Of a stretch of 64,000 nt of DNA, positions 25,980 to 35,002 are shown in pieces (the first letter of the stretch is position 1; every line of letters starts with the position of its first letter). This DNA comes from SAR92 clade bacterium H231. GTDB taxonomy: Bacteria > Pseudomonadota > Gammaproteobacteria > Pseudomonadales > Porticoccaceae. The notes beneath the pieces are model-generated. The model did no database searches. It was not told the origin of the DNA and worked only from the letters and a program-made list of their open reading frames with translations. The DNA is taken from assembly GCA_025153775.1 (NCBI GenBank), contig JAOALC010000001.1, positions 248,001-312,000 of the forward strand. Reading direction: 5' to 3'. A program made the position numbers and the translations under genes.

Positions 25980-27476
25980 TTAGCTCATGGTCGGCATAGA
26001 GAACTGCGCACCTTCACGCACACCAGCCGAAGGCCAGCGCTGGGTAATGGTTTTGCGCCTGGTATAGAAACGCACAGCATCTGGGCCATAGGCATGCAGA
26101 TCGCCAAACAACGATCGTTTCCAGCCACCAAAGCTGTGGTAGGCCACAGGCACTGGCAGCGGGATATTAATGCCCACCATGCCCACCTGAATATGGTCAG
26201 AGAAGTAGCGTGCGGCTTCACCGTCTCTAGTAAAGATACAGGTGCCATTGCCGTATTCGTGGTTATCAATCAGGTCCATGGCTGCTTGCATGCTATCCAC
26301 GCGAACCACCTGCAACACTGGGCCAAAGATTTCAGCATTGTAACTGTCCATCTCTGGGGTCACGCGATCGATCAATGTGCCGCCCACATAAAAACCATTT
26401 TCATAGCCATCGATGCTGGGGTTGCGACCATCTACCACAATATCAGCTCCCTGTTGTTCGGCACTGTCGATATAGCCAAACACTTTCTGCTGATGCTGCT
26501 CTGTGATCACCGGACCAAAGTCATTGTCTGCATCATGACAGGGGCCAATCTTTAAGCCTTTCATAGCTTCCTGCATTTTGCTGACTAGGGCATCTGCCGC
26601 GGCATCACCTACGGCCACGGCAACCGACAGAGCCATACAGCGCTCACCGGAGGAGCCAAAGGCAGCGCCCAATAACTGCGCCACCGCATTGTCCATATCT
26701 GCATCAGGCATCACAATCGCATGGTTTTTAGCGCCACCCAGAGCTTGGCAGCGCTTGCCGTTAGCGTTGGCGGTGCTGTAGATATATTCCGCAATGGGGG
26801 TGGAGCCCACAAAGCTCACGGCCTTAATGCGCTCATCATTGAGCAATGTATCAACGGCTTCTTTATCGCCATTGACCACATTCATTACACCATCGGGCAG
26901 GCCTGCTTCCTTGAGCAGTTCAGCAATAAAAAGCGTCGAGCTTGGGTCGCGCTCAGAGGGTTTAAGAATAAAGCAGTTGCCACAGACAATGGCCATGGGA
27001 TACATCCACAGAGGCACCATGGCGGGGAAGTTAAACGGGGTAATACCGGCCACAACACCTAGGGGCTGAAACTCACTCCAGGAGTCTATATTGGGGGCGA
27101 CATTTTTGCTGTGCTCCCCTTTTAGCAGCTCCGGTGCGCAGCAGGCATACTCTACATTCTCAATGCCCCGCTGCAGTTCACCGGCGGCATCATGGCTGAT
27201 TTTGCCGTGCTCTTCGCCAATCAGAGCGCAGATTTTATCGGCATGCTGCTCCAGCAAGTCTTTAAATTTAAACATCACCCGGGCGCGCTTAATAGCTGGC
27301 GTATTGCGCCACTCAGGATAGGCGGCCTGGGCCGCGGCAATAGCCTCTTCTACAGTGGCCTGAGAGGCCAGGGCAACCTGCTTGCTCACTTCGCCAGTGG
27401 ATGGGTTGTACACATCCTGAGTGCGCTCAGTGGCGGTGGTCATCTGGCCGTTAATTAAATGTCCTACTACTGTCAT
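25980..27476 (-). CDS. dddC: DddC, CoA-acylating (methyl)malonate-semialdehyde dehydrogenase
   Basis: A 498-residue ALDH of the MmsA type. Landmarks are FNFPAMVPLWMYPMAI, FVGSTPIAEYIY, QALGGAKNHAIVMPDADMD and FGSSGERCMALSVAV with the catalytic Cys. The C-terminal SFGGWKRSLFGDLHAYG is typical of CoA-dependent methylmalonate-semialdehyde dehydrogenases. In DddD pathways DddC turns malonate semialdehyde into acetyl-CoA and CO2, using CoA and NAD. The start has AGGAA 6 bp upstream. It is third in the dddT-dddB-dddC-iclR operon. The sequence alone cannot exclude a valine-catabolic MmsA, but the neighbours favour DddC. Confidence 0.9.
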   Translation of the reverse strand: MTVVGHLINGQMTTATERTQDVYNPSTGEVSKQVALASQATVEEAIAAAQAAYPEWRNTPAIKRARVMFKFKDLLEQHADKICALIGEEHGKISHDAAGELQRGIENVEYACCAPELLKGEHSKNVAPNIDSWSEFQPLGVVAGITPFNFPAMVPLWMYPMAIVCGNCFILKPSERDPSSTLFIAELLKEAGLPDGVMNVVNGDKEAVDTLLNDERIKAVSFVGSTPIAEYIYSTANANGKRCQALGGAKNHAIVMPDADMDNAVAQLLGAAFGSSGERCMALSVAVAVGDAAADALVSKMQEAMKGLKIGPCHDADNDFGPVITEQHQQKVFGYIDSAEQQGADIVVDGRNPSIDGYENGFYVGGTLIDRVTPEMDSYNAEIFGPVLQVVRVDSMQAAMDLIDNHEYGNGTCIFTRDGEAARYFSDHIQVGMVGINIPLPVPVAYHSFGGWKRSLFGDLHAYGPDAVRFYTRRKTITQRWPSAGVREGAQFSMPTMS

Positions 27477-27529
27477 GATTTTTTCCTCAAAAAATTGTCA
27501 TCTCTAAACTTTGCATTACCTAATTGGCA

Positions 27530-28687
27530 TCACCACAGCTTGCGATAGATTTCGATTATCTCATCAGCGCTGGGTACTCTTGGATTGTTACCAGGTGAGC
27601 CCGAGGCCAGTGCCTGCTCTGCCATCACCTGAAGGTTATTAAAAAAGTGGTCGCGATCAATACCAAACTGCTCCGGTGTGGGCACCTGCAGTTCCTTATT
27701 AATAGCATAGAGTTCGGCCATTAATTTGCTGTTGGCTGTCTGGTCACTGTCACCCTCATTGGCCACACCCATGGCGCGGGCGCAGTCTGCATAGCGCTCT
27801 GGTGCGGCGGGAATACTGTACTCAGTCACCATAGGCAATAGCATGGCATTGGAGAGGCCATGGGGCACATGATAGAAAGCGCCAATAGGGCGAGACATGC
27901 CATGCACCAATGCCACAGAGGCATTGGAGAACGCGACTCCGGCTAGGGTGGCACCGAGCATCATCTCCTCCCGGGCTTTTTGGTCACTGCCATCCTGGAA
28001 AGCTTTGCGCAGATTGGGCGCCAGTAATTTCATTGCGGCTATGGCTTGGCTATCGCTGTAGAGACTGGCCTTTTTGCTGACATAGGCTTCCATAGCATGG
28101 GTCAGGGCATCAATGCCCGTGTCCGCTGTGGTTCTTGGGGGCAGGCTTAATGTCAGGCTATAGTCGACCAGTGCCGCGGTGGGCATAAAGCCAATACCCA
28201 CACAGAGCATTTTTTCATCATTGGTTTCATCGGTGATAATGGTCACCTTGGTGCACTCGGAACCTGTGCCAGCAGTGGTGGGAATGGCAATAATCGGCAA
28301 CCCCGACTCATTGACTACCCGAGGAAATTTATAGTCCCGCATCACACCGCCGTACTTGCCCAAAATAGCAATGGCCTTGGCACTGTCTATAGGGCTGCCG
28401 CCGCCGATGGCGATAATGCTGTCGTAGTTGCCATCGCGCACTTTGTCCACGCCGGCCTGAATCGAGCTGACCGTGGGTTCCGGTACAGTGTCCTGAAAAA
28501 TATCTGCTGTGATAGATGCAGCCTCAAGACTTTGTTGCAGGCGGGCAACGTAACCCAGCTGCACCATCATTCCATCGGTCACAATTAAGGGACGCTTGCA
28601 GTCCAGGCTATTGAGAATATTGCCAGCCTCTTGGCTGGCACCATCGCCCACCTGCAATATCCGCGGCAGAATTATTTGTGTCGACAT
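27530..28687 (-). CDS. dddB: DddB, iron-containing alcohol dehydrogenase
   Basis: A 385-residue group III (Fe-type) alcohol dehydrogenase. The Rossmann-like GGGSPIDSAKAIAIL follows an N-terminal ligand domain. The metal ligands lie in GIDALTHAMEAYVS and in SVALVHGMSRPIGAFYHVPHGLSNA. In DMSP-cleaving bacteria with DddD, DddB is proposed to oxidise 3-hydroxypropionate to malonate semialdehyde for DddC. I chose ATG at 28687, with GGGGAG upstream; a GTG two codons earlier overlaps the dddT stop. The 2-bp gap to dddT shows translational coupling. Confidence 0.9.
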   Translation of the reverse strand: MSTQIILPRILQVGDGASQEAGNILNSLDCKRPLIVTDGMMVQLGYVARLQQSLEAASITADIFQDTVPEPTVSSIQAGVDKVRDGNYDSIIAIGGGSPIDSAKAIAILGKYGGVMRDYKFPRVVNESGLPIIAIPTTAGTGSECTKVTIITDETNDEKMLCVGIGFMPTAALVDYSLTLSLPPRTTADTGIDALTHAMEAYVSKKASLYSDSQAIAAMKLLAPNLRKAFQDGSDQKAREEMMLGATLAGVAFSNASVALVHGMSRPIGAFYHVPHGLSNAMLLPMVTEYSIPAAPERYADCARAMGVANEGDSDQTANSKLMAELYAINKELQVPTPEQFGIDRDHFFNNLQVMAEQALASGSPGNNPRVPSADEIIEIYRKLW

Positions 28688-28689
28688 AA

Positions 28690-30255
28690 TCACTCCCCAG
28701 CTTTAGTCGCTATTGGTTGTGCCTGGGGGCTCTGGCCCTCGGCATAAAGAGATTTACACAGGCCAAAGGTGGCCATAATAAGAACAAACGAGAAGGGCAG
28801 GGCTGCCGCTATAGAGGCAGTTTGCAGTGCATTCAAGCCACCAGCGAACAGTAACACTGCGGCCACAGCCCCTACGGCCACACCCCAAAATATGCGCAGT
28901 CGCGCTCCAGGGCTACTGCTGCCCATGGCCACCAATGTGCAGATTACCAGGGTGGCGGAATCTGCCGAGGTGACAAAATAGGTGATCAGCATAACAGTGC
29001 AAATGCTGGCCATAAGGCCGGTTAGTAGCCCGCCCAGATCCATCAGTTCTATGGTTTTAAACAGGGCGATTGTGCGGTCGGCATTGACTGCGGCGGTCAC
29101 ACCACCATCACCAAAAAGCTCCATATGCATAGCTGTATTACCAAACAGAGTGATCCACAGAATAGTCAGCACAGCAGGTGCGCCTAGCACACCGAGCAAA
29201 AATTCTCTGATGGTGCGGCCGCGGGAAATGCGGGCGATAAAAATACCTGTAAATGGCGACCAGGCAAGCCACCAGCCCCAGTAAAAGATAGTCCAGTCGC
29301 TCTGCCACTGGCCATGTTGCTGTGGTGCCAGCCAGACACCCAGTGCGGGGGCATTGACCAGATAATCAACCGTGTTGTTGACCACTGAGCTGAGCAGATA
29401 CAGAGTTGGCCCAAACACCAGAAACAGAATCAGGATTAACAGAGTCAGTCGCATATTGAGTTCACTGAGAATACGAATACCTCGGTTTACACCAGTTAAT
29501 ACAGAGATGGTGGCCACCAGAGTAATAATAAATATCAATAAAATCTGAGTGGTCAGGCTGATATCAATACCCAGCAAATAATGTATGCCGGCATTCAGTT
29601 GCTGGGCTCCCATTCCCAGCGATGTGGCTATACCAAATACAGTGCCCAGTACCGCCAGCAAGTCAGCTAGATGGCCTATGGGGCCATAGATCCGCTCGCC
29701 AAAGATAGGGTAGAGGGCCGAGCGGATAGACAGGGGCAAGCCTTTGCGATAGGAGAAATAGGCAAAACATATGCCCACCACCGCATAGAGAGCCCAGCCG
29801 TGCAAACCCCAATGAAATATAGTGATGCGCATTGCCACCTGGGCCGCTTCCGGACCCATAGCCTCCGCTTCAGTAATAAATGGATTGGCTTGAAGATAGT
29901 AGATAGGTTCAGCAATGCTCCAGAACAGAATGCCTATACCAATACCAGCGCCAAAAAGCATAGAAAACCAGGCAAAGTAGCTAAATTCTGGTCTGTCAGA
30001 ATCTTTACCCAGACGAATCTTGCCATACTTGCTACATACCAGCCCTATGGCCAGCAGCAGAAATAGATTCATCAGGCTGATGTAATACCAGCTGAGCTCA
30101 GCGGCAATAAAATCTCGCGCCGAACTGTAAAGAGCTTCGGCTGCAACTGGGCTTATAAGGGTAAATAAAACGAACGCTGCGACCAATACTGCAGAACCTA
30201 CGGCCATCACAGGATGAGTGCCTGACAAAAAGCCAGATTTTTCTGCTGATATCAA
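28690..30255 (-). CDS. dddT: DddT, BCCT-family osmolyte transporter
   Basis: A 521-residue carrier with 12 predicted membrane helices of the betaine-choline-carnitine family. The signature WTIFYWGWWLAWSPFTGIFIA carries the aromatic Trp/Tyr box that holds trimethylammonium or sulfonium groups, and GIGIGILFWSIAEPIYYLQ is the first glycine-rich helix. It imports DMSP and probably glycine betaine, driven by Na+ or H+. The start codon is TTG (30253-30255), with GGAG 8 bp upstream; no ATG lies near the N-terminus. It is the first gene of the dddTBC-iclR operon, divergent from dddD. Confidence 0.92.
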   Translation of the reverse strand: MISAEKSGFLSGTHPVMAVGSAVLVAAFVLFTLISPVAAEALYSSARDFIAAELSWYYISLMNLFLLLAIGLVCSKYGKIRLGKDSDRPEFSYFAWFSMLFGAGIGIGILFWSIAEPIYYLQANPFITEAEAMGPEAAQVAMRITIFHWGLHGWALYAVVGICFAYFSYRKGLPLSIRSALYPIFGERIYGPIGHLADLLAVLGTVFGIATSLGMGAQQLNAGIHYLLGIDISLTTQILLIFIITLVATISVLTGVNRGIRILSELNMRLTLLILILFLVFGPTLYLLSSVVNNTVDYLVNAPALGVWLAPQQHGQWQSDWTIFYWGWWLAWSPFTGIFIARISRGRTIREFLLGVLGAPAVLTILWITLFGNTAMHMELFGDGGVTAAVNADRTIALFKTIELMDLGGLLTGLMASICTVMLITYFVTSADSATLVICTLVAMGSSSPGARLRIFWGVAVGAVAAVLLFAGGLNALQTASIAAALPFSFVLIMATFGLCKSLYAEGQSPQAQPIATKAGE

Positions 30256-30629
30256 AGTTATTCTCCGGTTATTATTTTAATTGGCTATAGCGCTTAAAAC
30301 GATACAGATCATATTGTTTTCGATTAAAAAGCGCAATAGAGCCTTTCATTATCCCCCTATTTTGCACCCCGCTAGCTATCTGTCATTAATAAAATTGTAT
30401 CTTCCGATAAATCCAGTAATGACGCCGCCTGCAGCCCAGGCAAATAAGCCGCATTAATAAAAAAAACATTGCCTTAGGGGCTTTTTTTATTGCTGGTGGG
30501 AATAGCTGATGATTTCTATGATCGCGGCCATAAGGCGGGGTAATAGCCTGTTAGTAAATGGCGAGAGAGACAGTGCTGGGGTCCCAGGTAATCAGTAGGC
30601 CCTGCAGCCCATAATTAAGAGTATAAGAG
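30256..30629. promoter_or_regulatory. Divergent dddT/dddD control region
   Basis: 374 bp between the start codons of dddT (minus) and dddD (plus). It must hold both promoters and the binding sites of the DMSP regulator. An AT-rich inverted repeat AATAAAAAAA ... TTTTTTTATT with an inner GCC/GGC sits at 30456-30490. I cannot point to a specific operator with confidence. Confidence 0.6.
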
Positions 30630-33254
30630 ATGAAGCAACAGGTTCAATTACCCCTCGAAGGGGTGCGAGTAGTCGACTTTGGTCAGCAGATTGCTGGGCC
30701 AGCTGTGGCTATGGTGCTGGCAGACTTAGGTGCCACAGTGGTACATATTGACCCACCTAGCGGGCCCCAGTGGAAGCATCAGGCCAATGGGATTTTGAAT
30801 CGCAACAAAAGCTGCCTCAACCTGGATTTAAAAACCCCTGAGGGCTTGGATCAGGCGCTGCAATTAATTGATCGCGCAGATGTGGTTATTGAATCATTCC
30901 GACCTGGGGTAATGCAGCGTCTGGGCATTGATTTTGCCGCGCTGCGCGCAAACCGCCCCCAGCTGATCAGTCTGTCAGTGCCCGGCTTTGCCAGCAATGA
31001 TCAGTTGCGCAGCCAGTGGAAAGCTACCGAAGCTGTGGTAGCAGCCACTGCTGGAGCCTTTACGGATATGGGCTTTAACCGCGTACTGATGGGGCTCAAC
31101 CCCTGTTTCTCGCCGCTACCTCTGGCCTCGTCCTACAGTATAACTATGGCCTCCAGCTCTGTGGTTTTAGCGCTTTTGGCGCGGGAGAACACAGGTTTGG
31201 GTGACCATATTGAGGTGCCAGTAATTGCCGCGATGATGGAAGGCCTGTCCTACAATTCCTATCAGGTAGCTGACCTGCCTGAGCGCTACAAGACCATGCG
31301 CGAGCATGAAATCGAGCGCCGCCGCGCCGCCAATATTGACTTCGATCTCAGTTATGATCAACTTCAGGAGTATCTGGATCCCTTCTACCGCTCTTATAAA
31401 TGTGCGGATGACCGCATGTTTTACATTGTTTGCCCTTCTCACCGCAACCATGCAAGGCGCTGTCTGGAAGTGCTTGGTCTCTACGAAGAGGTGATGGCTG
31501 AGGGCATGCCAGAGGTCAGTGATCTGCACCTGCCAGTCAGCGAGTGGGAGGGGGAGAGCTCTCTGGGCGTCTACCCGCTACCCAAGCGCTGGGCGGATAT
31601 TATTTCGGCAAAGATAAAATTAGTGATGCGTACTAAGACCTCCTCTGAATGGGGCGTAATTTTTGGCGAGGGTCAAATTCCCGGTGCTCCCCACAGAACC
31701 ACCAGAGAGTGGGTCAACAGCAGTCATTGCAACGATGCGGGACTGATCGTTGAAGTCGATGATCCCGAGTACGGGTTAATGAAACAGCCTGGCCCTGTGG
31801 CCTGGTTAGAAGAATCTGCGCACAAAATGCTAGCCCCCTCAGCGCGCAGTTTTGTATCTTTTGATCAGGCCCTGGCCAAGCTGGATTCAGTGGCGACACC
31901 AGCTAGGGTTCAGCAGGCCCCGGTGCAGCAGGCCCCATTGCAGCATTCCCAGGGCTGGCTGGCTGGACTGCGGGTGCTGGATTTAACCAATGTGATTGCG
32001 GGACCCCATTCCACGGCCTTTCTCGCCCGTTTTGGCGCTGAAATTATTAAGATTGAGCCAGTGGTACCAATGTACGATCCGCTGATCGGAACATTGTTCG
32101 CCTTTCAGGCGGACATGGGCAAGCGCAGTGGGCTGATTGATATCAATACAGATGAGGGGCGCGAAGCCTTTAACCGCCTAGTGCGCTCGGTGGATATAGT
32201 GGTCATCAACGCTCCTGAGCGTCAGATGCAACCTCTGGGGTTAGACCATGATGCACTGCAGGCAATTAACCCGGGGGTGCTGTTCTGTCGTCTCGATTGT
32301 CTCGGTGGTCCCATGCCAGGGCGGAAAACCAACTATATTGGCTACGATGATATTATTCAGGCCAACAGCGGTATTATGAGTCGCTTTGGTGGCTCTGAGA
32401 CACCTGAGGAACATGCTCATCTGGGTACTCTGGACGTAAACTGCGGGTTTGCTGGCGGGCTGGCTATGGCCGTAGCCCTTTTCCACAGAGCCAGAACCGG
32501 AGCTGTTAGCCGCGCGCGAACTTCGCTATCGGCGGTGACCAATCTGGCACAGCTGCCATTCTGCTTCGACTATGCAGGCCTTGAAGACTTTAATGAGCCC
32601 TCTGGCCGTCAGGCCATGGGCAACCATGAGCTGTCGCATTTTTATCAAACTGCTGATGATTGGATTTTCCTCGATGCTGAGCCGGCTGATCTGCCTGTAC
32701 TGGAAAATATTGCTGGATTACAGGGTATTACCGCCACTGCTGATATTCAGGTATTTTTAACCGTGGCCTTCCAGCAGGCCTCTTCGCAGAAATGGATGGA
32801 GCGACTGTTGGCGGCTGATGTAGCAGCAGCGCAGCCTATTTCGATTGAGACCCTGCGCGAGCAGTATAGCCGGGTCGCCGATGGCAGCGTGGGCCTTGAA
32901 CGCGGCAGTTTTGCCTTCTCGATATATCCGGATCACCCCAGTGGACATCAGCTAACTCAGATTGATCACTATGCTATCCGACCGACCTGTGCCCCTATCT
33001 ATGCGGCCAGCCCAACCGAGGCCCACGGCCACTCAACTCGAGAGATTCTTGCGGCGGTGAACTATACGGACAAGCAGATTGATTCAATGCTCGAGCGCGG
33101 TATAGCCGGTTTGGCCTGGGGAAAAAGCCATCTGCCTGGAGACTCTGCGGGTCAGCCCATGCCAGAGCTAGATGGGCTTTTCGGTGCAGTGGGTACAGAG
33201 ACCGTCAGCTGGGTGGATACCGAGTCGACCGATGGAGATATCTTTATCACCTAG
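30630..33254 (+). CDS. dddD: DddD, DMSP CoA-transferase/lyase
   Basis: An 874-residue tandem class III (CaiB/BaiF) CoA-transferase. Domain 1 spans about residues 5-420 (VVDFGQQIAGPAVAMVLADLGA) and domain 2 about 448-830 (VLDLTNVIAGPHSTAFLARFGA). They are joined by a linker with a repeated QQAP unit. DddD releases dimethyl sulfide from DMSP and forms 3-hydroxypropionyl-CoA, using acetyl-CoA. Asp602 lies in HLGTLDVNCGFAGG, the position reported, as I recall, as the catalytic aspartate of Marinomonas DddD. The double-domain length and neighbours dddT, dddB and dddC fix the identity. It diverges from dddT and converges with the sox-operon LysR. Confidence 0.95.
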   Translation: MKQQVQLPLEGVRVVDFGQQIAGPAVAMVLADLGATVVHIDPPSGPQWKHQANGILNRNKSCLNLDLKTPEGLDQALQLIDRADVVIESFRPGVMQRLGIDFAALRANRPQLISLSVPGFASNDQLRSQWKATEAVVAATAGAFTDMGFNRVLMGLNPCFSPLPLASSYSITMASSSVVLALLARENTGLGDHIEVPVIAAMMEGLSYNSYQVADLPERYKTMREHEIERRRAANIDFDLSYDQLQEYLDPFYRSYKCADDRMFYIVCPSHRNHARRCLEVLGLYEEVMAEGMPEVSDLHLPVSEWEGESSLGVYPLPKRWADIISAKIKLVMRTKTSSEWGVIFGEGQIPGAPHRTTREWVNSSHCNDAGLIVEVDDPEYGLMKQPGPVAWLEESAHKMLAPSARSFVSFDQALAKLDSVATPARVQQAPVQQAPLQHSQGWLAGLRVLDLTNVIAGPHSTAFLARFGAEIIKIEPVVPMYDPLIGTLFAFQADMGKRSGLIDINTDEGREAFNRLVRSVDIVVINAPERQMQPLGLDHDALQAINPGVLFCRLDCLGGPMPGRKTNYIGYDDIIQANSGIMSRFGGSETPEEHAHLGTLDVNCGFAGGLAMAVALFHRARTGAVSRARTSLSAVTNLAQLPFCFDYAGLEDFNEPSGRQAMGNHELSHFYQTADDWIFLDAEPADLPVLENIAGLQGITATADIQVFLTVAFQQASSQKWMERLLAADVAAAQPISIETLREQYSRVADGSVGLERGSFAFSIYPDHPSGHQLTQIDHYAIRPTCAPIYAASPTEAHGHSTREILAAVNYTDKQIDSMLERGIAGLAWGKSHLPGDSAGQPMPELDGLFGAVGTETVSWVDTESTDGDIFIT

Positions 33255-33286
33255 GATGCAGTGCACCTATTGTTGCCATGGGCTCT

Positions 33287-34264
33287 CTAGATGGCTGGCA
33301 TTTCGGTGATAGCATAGGCTTGATGTTCAAGCCAGGGTGCAATCTGGATAAGCTCGGGCACAATCTCATCACTGTATATTGCCCGGCAGTTGGCGGCAAT
33401 CTGCTCAGGTAGCGCGCCCAGCTCAGTGTGGCGACAGAGCATGGTCAGATGACGAGCATTGGCGCCACTGGCCAACTGCAATACTCTACAGCCTTCCAAT
33501 AGCTCTGGATAGCGCACTAGACAGAGGCCAGTGGTGATGGCCCAGCCCTGGCCAGACTGCACAAAACGCATCAGAGTTTGGGTGCTGTCCAGCTCGCAGG
33601 CAGTCTGAGGCTGAATGCCCAGGCGGCGGCTAATAAGGTCCGTTAGTTTGCCCAGTCGGGACTCTCTAGTGTAACGAATAAAGGGCGCATGCTCTGCCAG
33701 CCAGGCCGGCGTTGCCGCGCCCTCTTGACTGTACATATCTGGCACAATCATCACAAAGGGATCACGCAGTATAGGGTAGCGCTGCAGCTCTGGATGTTCG
33801 TCTATAGGATCACTGGTAATTAAAATATCCAGATTGCGATTTAGCAGATCTTCAGACAGAGATGAGCCTAGGCCTGTGCGCAGCGTCAGTTTGGAGACAT
33901 AGGGGTTGAGCTGGCGCATAAGCTGCAGGCCTGCCACATCGCAAAACGAATCGACCATACCCAGATTTAACGGCATTGTGCCGCCTTTGGCAGTCATGCG
34001 CACATCGACCAGCATGCGCCTGGTATCGTCGATAATTTGCAGGGCGTAATCTTTTAATACCTGACCGCTGGGGGTGAGCTTAACCGGGCGAGATCTGGTG
34101 TCCACCAGCAGAGTTTCGGTTTGAATCTCCAGCTGTTTAATGGTCTGTGACACGGCAGACTGGGTAATACCCAGACGCTCTGCGGCCTGGGTTAGGGTCT
34201 CGGCCTCACTCACGGCAGCGAAGATGCGCAGTGCGGAGATCTCGATATTTTTGTTCTTTTTCAT
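33287..34264 (-). CDS. LysR-family regulator at the end of the sox operon
   Basis: A 325-residue LysR protein. The helix-turn-helix is ISALRIFAAVSEAETLTQAA...ITQSAVSQTIKQLE; the effector domain contains MPLNLGMVDSFCDVAGLQLM and FVQSGQGWAITTGLCLV. It starts 34 bp after soxG on the same strand and is probably co-transcribed with purU-soxBDAG. Its stop faces the dddD stop, 32 bp away. It could regulate sarcosine oxidation, or act as the dddR counterpart for dddD. Position favours the sox genes but does not decide it. Confidence 0.9.
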   Translation of the reverse strand: MKKNKNIEISALRIFAAVSEAETLTQAAERLGITQSAVSQTIKQLEIQTETLLVDTRSRPVKLTPSGQVLKDYALQIIDDTRRMLVDVRMTAKGGTMPLNLGMVDSFCDVAGLQLMRQLNPYVSKLTLRTGLGSSLSEDLLNRNLDILITSDPIDEHPELQRYPILRDPFVMIVPDMYSQEGAATPAWLAEHAPFIRYTRESRLGKLTDLISRRLGIQPQTACELDSTQTLMRFVQSGQGWAITTGLCLVRYPELLEGCRVLQLASGANARHLTMLCRHTELGALPEQIAANCRAIYSDEIVPELIQIAPWLEHQAYAITEMPAI

Positions 34265-34298
34265 AGCCCAGAGTATAAGCTATGAATCAATAAAAACG

Positions 34299-35000
34299 TT
34301 ATTCAGTCGCGTCAAGACTTCTGATGGCTGCGACACCTATGGCGACGCCCTGATGTTCCTCCATGGCGTCCAACAGGCAGTCCCAGAGAAATTCTGTAGA
34401 GGCAATATCACTGAAAATATGGAAGCAGGGGGTGGTGCCCAGATCCTGACGCACAATAATGCCATTAATTTTGGCGATGGAGGTTTGAGCCACCTGACCC
34501 TGGGCAAACTTGTGGGTGCGCAGATCAATAGCGCATATTTTGGAAAACATCTCTGCCGCCAGTAGGCCAGTGACCGCGAGCCAGCTATGACTATCGGCCC
34601 GGGGCAAAGAATAGACGCCCGTCCCTGGAATCTGCTGGTTGAGGTTATCGACCAGACCGGAGTCGCCCTGCATACCAGAGACAATTAACAGCTCTTGATG
34701 GGACAGTTTTGCGACCATTGAGCCATCGGCCTGGGCCAGTGCTGTATTGGGTGCTGAGGGAATTTCAACTCCCTGAGTGGCAGCCCAGTCTGGGGCTCCA
34801 GGACCTTTAAAACCGGTGCGCGGCAGACAGGACAGATCGGCTAATCCAAGACTGATGGCCAGTCTGGGCTCCATGCCAGTATCACTATAGGCACCTACCA
34901 CCAGTGCTTCACCCAGCTGTTCAAACTGAGCATTCAACTGCAGATGGCGGCGATACAGCGGGCTGCGTCTCAGGGCTTTATCTGGTGTTAGCTCAATCAT
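34299..35000 (-). CDS. soxG: Sarcosine oxidase gamma subunit
   Basis: A 233-residue SoxG, the small folate-domain-like subunit of heterotetrameric sarcosine oxidase. Recognisable are the N-terminal RRSPLYRRHLQLNAQFEQLGEA and LAISLGLADLSCLPRTGFKGPGA, and the C-terminal GIIVRQDLGTTPCFHIFSDIASTEFLWDCL. It packs against the alpha-subunit C-terminal domain. It follows soxA by 2 bp and precedes a LysR gene by 34 bp. Confidence 0.88.
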   Translation of the reverse strand: MIELTPDKALRRSPLYRRHLQLNAQFEQLGEALVVGAYSDTGMEPRLAISLGLADLSCLPRTGFKGPGAPDWAATQGVEIPSAPNTALAQADGSMVAKLSHQELLIVSGMQGDSGLVDNLNQQIPGTGVYSLPRADSHSWLAVTGLLAAEMFSKICAIDLRTHKFAQGQVAQTSIAKINGIIVRQDLGTTPCFHIFSDIASTEFLWDCLLDAMEEHQGVAIGVAAIRSLDATE

Positions 35001-35002
35001 GA

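Noticed and set aside
25926-26555. Plus-strand frame of 209 codons opposite dddC
   Set aside because: It lies wholly antisense to dddC, whose full set of ALDH motifs is intact, and has no start signal or family resemblance.
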